A model generated the notes under the pieces. It was not told the DNA's origin and made no database searches. It saw nothing but the letters and a program-made list of their open reading frames with translations. A stretch of 23,478 nucleotides of DNA, taken from a virus. Positions 16,223 through 23,349 of this stretch are shown piece after piece (position 1 is the first letter of the stretch; each line of letters begins with the position of its first letter). The stretch covers positions 1 to 23,478 of IMG/VR virus record IMGVR_UViG_3300024262_000250. One strand, 5' to 3'. A program made the position numbers and the translations under genes.

Positions 16223-17682
16223 TAGTTAAATATATTTGATGATTTTAGGCTATCGTCTAGTGATGGCCCAGATGGACCAAATGCACTAATACTTTTTATA
16301 GACCCTCGTGTTGATGTAACAGGATCAAATGCAGAAGTATTTCCAGTTAATGTATTATTAATAGGATTTGCAATACCTAGTGGATTATCACCTAGTTTTG
16401 GCTGTACTGTATTACCATAAGTTTGGACATCATTACTCTGTACTGCTGCACCTAGTGCTGCATTCAAAAGACCTTGTGGGTTTGCTAATGTTCCTAATAT
16501 TTCATTTCTTAAACCAAACACGTTACCTAAAGTAATACCTTGTATTGCACTTGATACAGTTCTTTCTAATTTATTCACAGCACCTTTGGCTGCATTCATT
16601 AATTGATCTTTAGCAAAATTCTTTAATGCAGATTTAATACCACCCTTTGCTGGTCGCTTATCTTCAGGCAATCCTACATCAATACCAGAATAGCTAGAAA
16701 TTAATTCCATATTACCATAATTCCACTTTATTTCGGACGTAGTAATATTGCCACCAGTATTAGTCACACCGTCAAATGCTTTACCACTTGCACCTCCATC
16801 AAATATACATTCTTGAAATTTAAATCTAATGTTTGATGTATTTTCATTTACATAGTCTATAGTATTTGTACTTGTGTCACTAGGGTTTAACGCCTTTATC
16901 CAATTTCTTACAGTTTTAAATTTTCTTATTTCATGAACATCTACATACACAGTAAATCTCATTAAATTATTAGGCAAAACCATTCGCTTATATCTTACAT
17001 CATAAACTGCCATTCTATATAAATTGAATAAAGCAGTCATTTTTAAATCAATAGCTTCTAAGCAACCTATAGCAACACCATCAGTTCCAGTAGAACCTGT
17101 ATAAGGATCTTCTGAAAAATCAATTGATTTTTGCCAAGATTCCAATAAGCCTGTTATTGTTTGAAAATAATATGGCCTGGTTGTAACAACCTCTTGTAGG
17201 CCTTGTATAAAAGCCATTAAATACTGAGCGCGGTTTTCCTCACCAACTGCTTTAAGATAAGCAACAGCCGAAGGTGCATTTTCATATACGGCCGGTGGAT
17301 CAGTAGGACCAGCAGGTTTAGCAGAACCTAGAAAATTAGAAATACCAGTTAATCCTGTCAACGCAGCCCCTGGGTCATCTAAAAATTGATCTATCTTACC
17401 AAATGCATCATCACCAAATTGGGTTTTTGTTTGTGGATTACCTTTTGTAGCACCATTAAATAGAGGTGATGTAATATCAAACATTAAACTAAACCCTAAA
17501 TATGTAGGATCATCTAATGAAGTAACTCCGTTGTTTCCACTCCCTTGTGCAGTTGTTGCATTTGCTACAAACCTTTTTGCATATTCATAACTAGATGGAA
17601 ATGACTTTCCACCAAGCAAAGAACCAAATGGCCCTACCGCTTGCGATAATAATTGTGTTCCGGTTAAATCAGTTAAAGGCAT
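16222..17682 (-). CDS. Baseplate/tube-junction protein, tube-like fold suspected
   Basis: This 486-residue protein starts MPLTDLTGTQLLSQAVGPFG. Residues ~59-72 (PTYLGFSLMFDITS) and ~140-185 are followed by a distinctive core. It contains MVLPNNLMRFTVYVDVHEIRKF (~234-255), NTSNIRFKFQECIFDGG (~281-297) and EIKWNYGNMELIS (~317-329). Long strands ending in a short Asp/Gly turn are how tail-tube and tube-initiator proteins (T4 gp19, gp48, gp54 class) look. The C-terminal ~150 residues are low in complexity and rich in Ala, Asn, Gly and Leu. It stands between the hub-like protein and the spike with a one-base overlap to the latter. A role where tube meets hub is therefore plausible. The assignment is by fold pattern and context only. 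Confidence 0.75.
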   Translation of the reverse strand: MPLTDLTGTQLLSQAVGPFGSLLGGKSFPSSYEYAKRFVANATTAQGSGNNGVTSLDDPTYLGFSLMFDITSPLFNGATKGNPQTKTQFGDDAFGKIDQFLDDPGAALTGLTGISNFLGSAKPAGPTDPPAVYENAPSAVAYLKAVGEENRAQYLMAFIQGLQEVVTTRPYYFQTITGLLESWQKSIDFSEDPYTGSTGTDGVAIGCLEAIDLKMTALFNLYRMAVYDVRYKRMVLPNNLMRFTVYVDVHEIRKFKTVRNWIKALNPSDTSTNTIDYVNENTSNIRFKFQECIFDGGASGKAFDGVTNTGGNITTSEIKWNYGNMELISSYSGIDVGLPEDKRPAKGGIKSALKNFAKDQLMNAAKGAVNKLERTVSSAIQGITLGNVFGLRNEILGTLANPQGLLNAALGAAVQSNDVQTYGNTVQPKLGDNPLGIANPINNTLTGNTSAFDPVTSTRGSIKSISAFGPSGPSLDDSLKSSNIFN

Positions 17683-17693
17683 ATTACTATTTG

Positions 17694-17708
17694 TTTTTAT
17701 ATTTATTA
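17694..17708 (-). promoter_or_regulatory. AT-rich leader box, variant
   Basis: The minus strand reads TAATAAATATAAAAA, ending 11 bases before the ATG at 17682 and overlapping the stop of the hub gene. It contains AAATATAAAA, as in the box at 5695-5706. Confidence 0.3.
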
Positions 17709-19217
17709 GGTCGTTGGAACATACTCACGTCGCTGCAATTTTAATTTCATTCTTAATGGACCTGGTTCAGTATAAATATATTCTATACCAGATACAACAT
17801 AAAACCCTGTTAAGAATTCATTAAGAACGCCATTCTGATTTTCAGGTGACGGGTTATTCTGATCGTCATTACCTTCCCTATTTTGTAATGGCCCTGCTCC
17901 TTCTTCTTGATCTACACCATCTAAATTATTTGCAGGTTTTAATATAGTTTCCTGTACAGTTGCAGCATATTCCATAATCTTACAAAAAATTCTACTATAT
18001 CTTGTTATAGAAGGATTAACTGTATCTAATTCTATAATCATTCCCATCTTATTAATCTCTACATTATTCTGATAATTTTGAACTGTAGCATACTGAAATT
18101 CAGGATGAACATTGTCACCTTGTGTTCCTAAGTATTTATATTTAACTTGATCATTCCTAGGACCTTCAACTTCTCCATTTACAATTCTACCCTTTGTTGC
18201 CGGGACCATTCCAGGAGTGTCATTAGTTATAGGATCTACAAATTCACTAATCCATTCTTTAGCTTCTAAATCCCAATACTGTGTATATCTTTTATAACCA
18301 TTTGCTTTACTAATTTCACCACTCTTATTAACCATCTCATATTTAGAAATATAACCAGAGCCGCCTTGAAACTGAATCATATTACTTAGCATATATGGCA
18401 TTGGTGTTTCTTCCACTGTGTCTGCGCCACTTTCACCAACAGTATCAGATGCATTAGTTGGAAATGTTGCCATTGCTTCTATTGCGCCTTCTTGGCTAAA
18501 TAATCTATTAACATCAACCATAGTTAAATAATAATAAGGATCAATGTAACTTGTAAAAAAAGTTTCGTCACTTAAATAACTATTAGCCACAATATCCTGG
18601 ATCCATGTTTCTGTTGTATCATTAGGATTAGTCCAAGTCATCACATCATCAGTTTGTTCAACATTAGATGCATACCCTAATTCCATTGATTCAGCAATAT
18701 TTAATAGTGCATCCCAGCTTGTAACTTGTTCTTGGTATTCAACGGTTTCTGTAAATAATTTTGGCACAAACATTCTACCTGTAATTAAATATTGACTTGG
18801 GCTCGCCCCACCACCGCCACCTACTGGCTTACAGTCAACAACAGAAAAATCTATTCTTATAGGTTTAAATGTAGTCTCATCACCCTGTGACCTAATATTA
18901 ACTTGTATAAGATCACCATCTTTAGGATAATGTCTTGCTGTAAACAAAGCATCATTATCAGCAAATTTTATTTTACATGTAGGATAAAATAAATTATTAT
19001 TTAATATGAATAACTTCAGTTTATCTGCTTGTACATTATATCCATTAATTATAATAGTAGGTATAGCAGTAGAAGATTTAGATAGTGGTTCTTTTGAAGT
19101 TTCCCCATCAGAATTTTCAGTACCACTCTCTACATCAGGTATTGATAGTGGATCTAATTCCAGTGCTGGTTCTATGATCGTTAATATATTTCTGTCAACT
19201 ATAGTATCTCCTGCCAT
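17706..19217 (-). CDS. Baseplate hub protein, gp27/gpD-like
   Basis: This 503-residue protein has an acidic N-terminal ~50 residues, then the first hub beta-barrel (PTIIINGYNVQADKLKLFIL, GDLIQVNIRS). A Gly-rich loop (133-137) is followed by YLITGRMFVPKLFTE (~143-157). TSWDALLNIAESMELGYASN (~166-185) is the helix and turn typical of gpD/gp27 proteins. SYLSDETFFTSYIDPYYYLTM (~213-233) and YLTMVDVNRLF match the second barrel. EINKMGMIIELDTVNPSITRYSRI (~387-410) and the final strand VSGIEYIYTEPGPLRMKLKLQRREY complete the fold. Hub trimers connect the tail tube to the spike, and the spike gene is two genes downstream. A low-complexity Asn/Glu/Gln stretch (~430-460) interrupts the C-terminus. There is a 6-base gap to the gp53-like gene. 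Confidence 0.8.
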   Translation of the reverse strand: MAGDTIVDRNILTIIEPALELDPLSIPDVESGTENSDGETSKEPLSKSSTAIPTIIINGYNVQADKLKLFILNNNLFYPTCKIKFADNDALFTARHYPKDGDLIQVNIRSQGDETTFKPIRIDFSVVDCKPVGGGGGASPSQYLITGRMFVPKLFTETVEYQEQVTSWDALLNIAESMELGYASNVEQTDDVMTWTNPNDTTETWIQDIVANSYLSDETFFTSYIDPYYYLTMVDVNRLFSQEGAIEAMATFPTNASDTVGESGADTVEETPMPYMLSNMIQFQGGSGYISKYEMVNKSGEISKANGYKRYTQYWDLEAKEWISEFVDPITNDTPGMVPATKGRIVNGEVEGPRNDQVKYKYLGTQGDNVHPEFQYATVQNYQNNVEINKMGMIIELDTVNPSITRYSRIFCKIMEYAATVQETILKPANNLDGVDQEEGAGPLQNREGNDDQNNPSPENQNGVLNEFLTGFYVVSGIEYIYTEPGPLRMKLKLQRREYVPTT

Positions 19218-19223
19218 AATTTA

Positions 19224-19766
19224 TTAGTTTGTAGTATTTCTATTCCTTGTTGGTAAATTTGCTCCTAATAAGATCTTACCACCACTGTATATTTTAGCAT
19301 CTTGTCCTTGCTGTAACATGTTTGGTGGTATTGGTGCTTTAACTCCATTCTTTTTAGTTTTAGCTTTTTGTGTTAATCTTTGTATTCTTGATTGATCTTT
19401 TTCACTCTGTCTATCAGTATTAGTGTACTGTGCTAATTGGACACTTGGTCGACTCGCAGGATTAGGTCTTCTGTAAACTAAATTAGGTTGCGCTAAATTT
19501 GGTATTACTAATATATCACCCTCAGATACACTAAATGGATTAAAGATATTATTAACAATGCATATAGCATCTACATACTGGCTTCCACCAAAATATAATT
19601 CAGCTATTTTATCAATGCGCCCAGCCTGGTCCATAGTAACATAATGTATACCTTTAACACCTAAGTCTCTGTTATAGGTAAATGAAGGTGCTGTTAAATC
19701 ATAGTATAATTCACCCGTCTCTTCAATAGATAAAGTATTTTTTAATGTAAGAGATTTAATATTCAT
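19224..19766 (-). CDS. gp53: LysM-containing baseplate protein, gp53-like
   Basis: This 180-residue protein has one LysM-like domain at ~40-91: HYVTMDQAGRIDKIAELYFG, YVDAICIVNNIFNPFSVSEG and DILVIPN. These give the V-x-x-x-D-x-x-x-x-I-A ... N-x-I-x-x-P-x-x-x-x-x-G-x-x-L-x-I-P pattern. T4 gp53 is a wedge protein with such a domain, and phage LysM baseplate proteins usually lie beside the hub. The N-terminal ~38 residues are beta-rich, and the C-terminal ~85 are basic and Gln/Asn/Pro-rich with a final GGKILLGANLP motif. In the particle it should cement neighbouring wedges rather than degrade peptidoglycan, since no catalytic domain is present. It starts 13 bases after the 615-residue gene and ends 6 bases before the hub gene. 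Confidence 0.8.
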   Translation of the reverse strand: MNIKSLTLKNTLSIEETGELYYDLTAPSFTYNRDLGVKGIHYVTMDQAGRIDKIAELYFGGSQYVDAICIVNNIFNPFSVSEGDILVIPNLAQPNLVYRRPNPASRPSVQLAQYTNTDRQSEKDQSRIQRLTQKAKTKKNGVKAPIPPNMLQQGQDAKIYSGGKILLGANLPTRNRNTTN

Positions 19767-19779
19767 GTTATAATTTTTT

Positions 19780-21627
19780 TTAACCGTTAATCATCATAGA
19801 TGTTACACTGCTTATTAATGCTGGGTCAATACCACTACCGCCAGGTGGTGTGGTTGCAACTACGCTATTATTCATTGATGCTGGGGTTGCAGCATTAGTA
19901 GAAGCTCCTCCTAGATTACTAGATCCTGATAAAGCATAACTACTACTACCTGCCTTATTAGAACCATAAGTAGCTACATCAATACCTGCTAAATTAAGTA
20001 TATCTTCTTCACCACGAGCAGAAGCATAAATCCTACCTTGTCCTGCATTAAACATATTTTCTATATCACCCTTATCTCTTGGCTTACCGTGTTTTAAATC
20101 TATTTCAAATTTAACTTCCATTGGAAAATCATCATAGCCTAAACCCTTACCAAGAGTCATTGTTGAGTTATCACAAATCATATTACCCATCATCGCTATA
20201 GGGTTAAGAGGATTACCAATTGTTATATGCCAATCACCTGTAGGTTCGCCACTAATGAAAGCCTTTGTTGCTTGTGTTCCACCGGTACTACCCATCATAT
20301 CTTTTAACATATTACCTAATGCATTACCTAACATTTGTTTACCTGCCTTAAGCCCACCTTTAAGTATACTCTCCCCAGAAAAACCACCATTACCATCGCC
20401 AAATACATTACTCACACCTTTATTAACATCTTTAGCAATACTTCCCATATAACCACCAAAATCACCAGCTTTTAATAAAGAAGGATTACCAAAGGCAGAT
20501 GCAACAAATCCTGCACTTCCATAATACCTATGACCGCCACCAAAGAACTGAGCATTATTTGTTGTCATAGTTAACATATTACTAATAATATCAATCATTG
20601 CTACTTTAGGATTGACAAAGCTTAACGATCTAAGTTCATATTCAAATTGTAATTTAATATCATTTGTAAATTTTAATCCCATATCACGAATCATAGTTTC
20701 ATTTACAACATTAACTGGTCCTAATACAAAATTAGGATATGTAGAATTTAATCTATCGGCAGTAGAACTACCTGCACCATTTTGTTTTCTAAATTTAGAA
20801 CCTGCAGTTTCACCTTTACTAACATCAGCAATCGCTCTACCAACACTACCTATTTTATTATAAAAAGGCTGCTTAGTATAACCACCACCTTGTTCACCAG
20901 TGTCAATGGATTCCATCTCTCCTGTAAGTTGTTTATATTTTAATCCAAAAGACATCTTAAGAAGATCATCTAATTTATTACCAGCAGTTTCTCCCATGTA
21001 TGTTATGGCAGTTACACCAGCTACTTGTGTCGCATCAACTCTTTCTTGCGCGGATACATCACTACCTGTACCATTCTCTGCAGCAGAAGATGGTGCAATT
21101 CTAACACCTAGGTTATAAATGTTATCTGCAATAGGCGTAGGAAACCTTCTTAATGTAACTAAATGATTTACTGGAATTTTCTTGTAATATTTAGAATATA
21201 AAAAATCAGATGGTGAATAACTTATTTTAGGATATGTATCTTTAAAATATTGTATGACTTTTGGTATAGTTACGTTATGTGCCTGCTCACCACCCATTAA
21301 TGGATTAGGCCCTGCTGTTGTATTATCATTATAGTTTTTCCACTGACTTTGTGCTACACTTCCATTAAATCCTTGAAAGTTAAATAATGCATACTTGTTA
21401 GCAATAGACCTTGCTATTTTCTGATCACCAACCCCTTTAGCTACAGTATCTGCCGATGCCTCAGTCCCTTGTGTATAAAAATACTTAGCGTAATCATTAG
21501 CTAAATCAGAAGCAAACCCAGTTGACTGGCCACCAAATGCAGCAAGAATTTCATTATTGTTTTTATTTGGGCCAGGGAATAATGCATCATTTACACTTTG
21601 TACAGCCGTTCCTAATTTCCAAGACAT
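19780..21627 (-). CDS. Large tail/baseplate protein upstream of the hub genes
   Basis: This 615-residue protein begins MSWKLGTAVQSVNDALFPGP. Two blocks look like parts of a tube/hub-type fold: NETMIRDMGLKFTNDIKLQFEYELRS region (~309-334) followed by PKVAMIDIISNMLTMTTNNA (~340-359), and GDWHITIGNPLNPIAMMGNM (~464-483) followed by LGYDDFPMEVKFEIDLKHGKPRDKGDIENM region (~496-525). The DFP-x-E-x-x-x-x-x-x-L-x-x-G-x-P-R-D-x-x-x-I-x-x-M ending is a strong, specific motif. Between and after them are Gly/Ala/Ser-rich linkers (~365-455 and ~550-615). It heads the recognised baseplate block, before the gp53-like and hub genes. It may be a tube-initiator or tube-sheath junction protein (gp48/gp54 position), but I cannot prove this. 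The leader has an exact AT box inside a 7-base inverted repeat. Confidence 0.75.
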   Translation of the reverse strand: MSWKLGTAVQSVNDALFPGPNKNNNEILAAFGGQSTGFASDLANDYAKYFYTQGTEASADTVAKGVGDQKIARSIANKYALFNFQGFNGSVAQSQWKNYNDNTTAGPNPLMGGEQAHNVTIPKVIQYFKDTYPKISYSPSDFLYSKYYKKIPVNHLVTLRRFPTPIADNIYNLGVRIAPSSAAENGTGSDVSAQERVDATQVAGVTAITYMGETAGNKLDDLLKMSFGLKYKQLTGEMESIDTGEQGGGYTKQPFYNKIGSVGRAIADVSKGETAGSKFRKQNGAGSSTADRLNSTYPNFVLGPVNVVNETMIRDMGLKFTNDIKLQFEYELRSLSFVNPKVAMIDIISNMLTMTTNNAQFFGGGHRYYGSAGFVASAFGNPSLLKAGDFGGYMGSIAKDVNKGVSNVFGDGNGGFSGESILKGGLKAGKQMLGNALGNMLKDMMGSTGGTQATKAFISGEPTGDWHITIGNPLNPIAMMGNMICDNSTMTLGKGLGYDDFPMEVKFEIDLKHGKPRDKGDIENMFNAGQGRIYASARGEEDILNLAGIDVATYGSNKAGSSSYALSGSSNLGGASTNAATPASMNNSVVATTPPGGSGIDPALISSVTSMMING

Positions 21628-21632
21628 ATGAG

Positions 21633-21661
21633 TAGGTTATTTTTATTATATATTTAACCTA
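21633..21661 (-). promoter_or_regulatory. Exact AT box (copy 2) inside a 7-base inverted repeat
   Basis: Arms TAGGTTA (21633-21639) and TAACCTA (21655-21661) are perfectly complementary. The 15-base spacer contains the exact box ATATATAATAAAA on the minus strand (21653-21641), 13 bases before the ATG at 21627. One arm overlaps the final codons of the upstream gene. Candidate late promoter with operator, or leader hairpin. Confidence 0.45.
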
Positions 21662-22217
21662 AGCTATTAAGATACTTATTAATGTCTAGCGCATTTCTTT
21701 CAAATTTATCAGCCCAACCTTTTTTATATCTAGCATCAAATTCTTTTGGGCTATCTAATGAAAGAGGTCCTTTAAAAAATGGCCTAGTAGAGATATCTCT
21801 TATTTCTTTTAGGTTTTTAGAAATCATATAAAATTGAACTTTTTCAAATAATTCTGAAAGTCCAATTTTTGTTTTTGTGCACATAACAGATTCTATAACA
21901 ACATAAAAACGCTCGCGGTCTTTATCATTTAATCGATCTTCTAATGCTTTAGTTGTTTTAAAGTCCTCTGATTTAAGAATCATTTTTCTTGCTCGGTTTT
22001 CAAACTCATGCCTGAAATTCATACCAAAGAAATGTTGTTTTAAAAATTTCATATTATCATAAAGTTTAATAATACGAATTTGATAAAGAGGATTTACGGG
22101 ATCCCATTTAGAATCTAAGATAACACCTTTGACTGGCAAAAGTATATTAGGATTTGTATGAGATGCTAATAAGCAATATACAAATTGTCCTTTATTAAAT
22201 ATTCTGTGGGTTTTCAT
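21654..22217 (-). CDS. Hypothetical phage protein, 187 residues
   Basis: I do not recognise this family. The N-terminal ~55 residues (FNKGQFVYCLLASH, LLPVKGVILDSKW, LYQIRIIKLYDNM) look like a small five-stranded barrel, similar in outline to SH3/KOW-type modules. The rest is helical and basic, with FENRARKMILKSEDFKTTK (~70-88), ALEDRLNDKDRERFYVVIES (~91-110) and a C-terminus rich in Lys, Arg and Asp. No catalytic motif, signal peptide or membrane segment is visible. The start overlaps the stop of the previous gene by four bases (ATGA), a sign of coupling to the two genes upstream. Since it directly precedes the baseplate block, an assembly or regulatory role is possible, but nothing in the sequence decides this. 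Confidence 0.72.
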   Translation of the reverse strand: MKTHRIFNKGQFVYCLLASHTNPNILLPVKGVILDSKWDPVNPLYQIRIIKLYDNMKFLKQHFFGMNFRHEFENRARKMILKSEDFKTTKALEDRLNDKDRERFYVVIESVMCTKTKIGLSELFEKVQFYMISKNLKEIRDISTRPFFKGPLSLDSPKEFDARYKKGWADKFERNALDINKYLNSLG

Positions 22218-22606
22218 TCAAATTCTATTATGTCATCGAATAGCGTAGCAGTACCGTTGACATTAATATCAGGTGAATGATAAATTTTATAAGTAATAGG
22301 TTTAGTGGATAATGATTCTACATATTGTTTAATTCCACCAACTGTTTCTTTGTTAAGATTTCCTAATACATAAAATATTGTAGTAGATAAGTTACGAGAT
22401 ATCGCATTTTGTAATTGCCTCATTAAATAAGATGATACCACGGCATCTGATGGTTCAAATTGATAAAAATCATTTTTAGTGAGCTTATTAAATATATCCA
22501 TGTAATTTATACACTCCATACTTCTAGGAACGTTCCCTAAAAATGTCTTAACGCGCAATGCATCACTAGAGTATATGAAATTAAATTCTATATGTTCTTC
22601 TTCCAT
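22214..22606 (-). CDS. Hypothetical phage protein, 130 residues
   Basis: Unrecognised protein starting MEEEHIEFNFIYSSDALRV. Strand-helix-strand runs are visible: IEFNFIYSS, then LSTTIFYVLGNL, KETVGGIKQYVESLS and ITYKIYHS. This suggests a small alpha/beta domain resembling a Rossmann or P-loop half, but there is no G-x-x-x-x-G-K-S/T motif, so nucleotide binding is not supported. The C-terminus is acidic (LFDDIIEFE). Its ATG lies 19 bases inside the end of the 110-residue gene and its stop overlaps the next start by four bases, so the three genes are read as a coupled set. An AAGGA 9 bases before the ATG could serve as a Shine-Dalgarno, though it also codes for the upstream protein. Confidence 0.72.
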   Translation of the reverse strand: MEEEHIEFNFIYSSDALRVKTFLGNVPRSMECINYMDIFNKLTKNDFYQFEPSDAVVSSYLMRQLQNAISRNLSTTIFYVLGNLNKETVGGIKQYVESLSTKPITYKIYHSPDINVNGTATLFDDIIEFE

Positions 22607-22920
22607 TCTTCTAATTCCTTAAGCTCATTCTTAAGTCTTTTTATTTTAAATTCAATATCTTTAGCAGTAGGTTCATAATGAGATCCCCACTGTGCATTAA
22701 TATCCAATACATCCTTATCAAATTTACTACCAAGTTCTAAGCCTAGATCATCACACAAGTCAAAAAAGAATCTTTTTATATAACTATATTTACTCTTATC
22801 TATTTCGTGTGTTTCATAAACATCAGTAGAAGTAAAATGTTCTCTCCCGCCACCATGATTATCATCAACAACTTTTTTGATTACACCATTTCTGGCAGGC
22901 TCTAAAATTATTTTAATCAT
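22588..22920 (-). CDS. Hypothetical phage protein, 110 residues, with C-terminal coiled coil
   Basis: Unrecognised protein starting MIKIILEPARNGVIKKVVDD. A beta-rich N-terminus is followed by a Gly-rich HGGGREH turn (~22-28), a helical middle (YIKRFFFDLCDDLGLELGSKF) and a strongly charged C-terminal helix of Lys, Glu and Leu (FKIKRLKNELKELEEWKK, ~91-108), which probably makes a short coiled coil. The ATG follows directly on the stop of the previous gene with no spacer (TAAATG), and its end overlaps the next gene by 19 bases, so translation is coupled on both sides. A weak AAAGG precedes the start. The function is unknown; the coiled coil points to a protein partner. Confidence 0.7.
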   Translation of the reverse strand: MIKIILEPARNGVIKKVVDDNHGGGREHFTSTDVYETHEIDKSKYSYIKRFFFDLCDDLGLELGSKFDKDVLDINAQWGSHYEPTAKDIEFKIKRLKNELKELEEWKKNI

Positions 22921-23310
22921 TTACGACCTTTCTTGCAATTTTAAACTAAGTTCTTTTATTGTTTTTCTAGCTACTTTTTTATCAGTGTGCCATGTAGATT
23001 TATCTTTAATCATAAAAAAAGAATAAGCCTCTCTTAACTGTTCTATTTCTTTATCAGTATAACCTTCTTCTCTCCAGTTTGAAATTTTTGTAGATTCAAT
23101 TTCCTCTAATCTTGCAAAGTTAGCTTTTTCACTTCTTTCTACATTTGCTTGATGGATTTCAGTTCCACTAATGCTTAACTCTTTACAAAGTTTAGACCAT
23201 TCAGTTAAACTTAATTTACTTTTTTGTTTTAAAAATCCTTGGTGAGCCATTGCTTTTCTTCGCTGGCTACGATTAGGTATTGTTTGAGTTTGTGTAGTAG
23301 TGTCTTTCAT
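22921..23310 (-). CDS. Hypothetical basic phage protein, 129 residues
   Basis: Unrecognised protein. The first ~32 residues are basic and polar, with PNRSQRRKAMAHQGFLKQKS (~12-31), an N-R-x-x-R-R-K signature that recurs at the N-terminus of small phage proteins and could bind nucleic acid. The rest appears fully helical and highly charged (WSKLCKELSISGTEIHQANV, YTDKEIEQLREAYSFFMIKD, KTIKELSLKLQERS). No signal peptide or enzyme motif. It is the first gene after a 39-base gap holding an exact AT box 8 bases before the ATG, so it may start a transcription unit covering the four small genes. It abuts the next gene with no spacer. Confidence 0.7.
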   Translation of the reverse strand: MKDTTTQTQTIPNRSQRRKAMAHQGFLKQKSKLSLTEWSKLCKELSISGTEIHQANVERSEKANFARLEEIESTKISNWREEGYTDKEIEQLREAYSFFMIKDKSTWHTDKKVARKTIKELSLKLQERS

Positions 23311-23318
23311 ATGATTAA

Positions 23319-23331
23319 TTTTATTATATAT
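23319..23331 (-). promoter_or_regulatory. AT-rich leader box, exact copy 3
   Basis: The minus strand reads ATATATAATAAAA in a non-coding 39-base gap, ending 8 bases before the ATG at 23310. It is identical over 13 bases to the boxes at 11502-11514 and 21641-21653. Confidence 0.45.
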
Positions 23332-23349
23332 TACTAGTTATAAAGTATG

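Noticed and set aside
19224-19766. LysM protein as a cell-wall hydrolase
   Set aside because: Only the LysM-like domain is present, with no catalytic domain, and the location next to the hub gene fits a gp53-type baseplate protein better.
22214-22606. Possible P-loop kinase or ATPase
   Set aside because: The strand-helix-strand pattern is suggestive, but there is no Walker A motif in the 130 residues.
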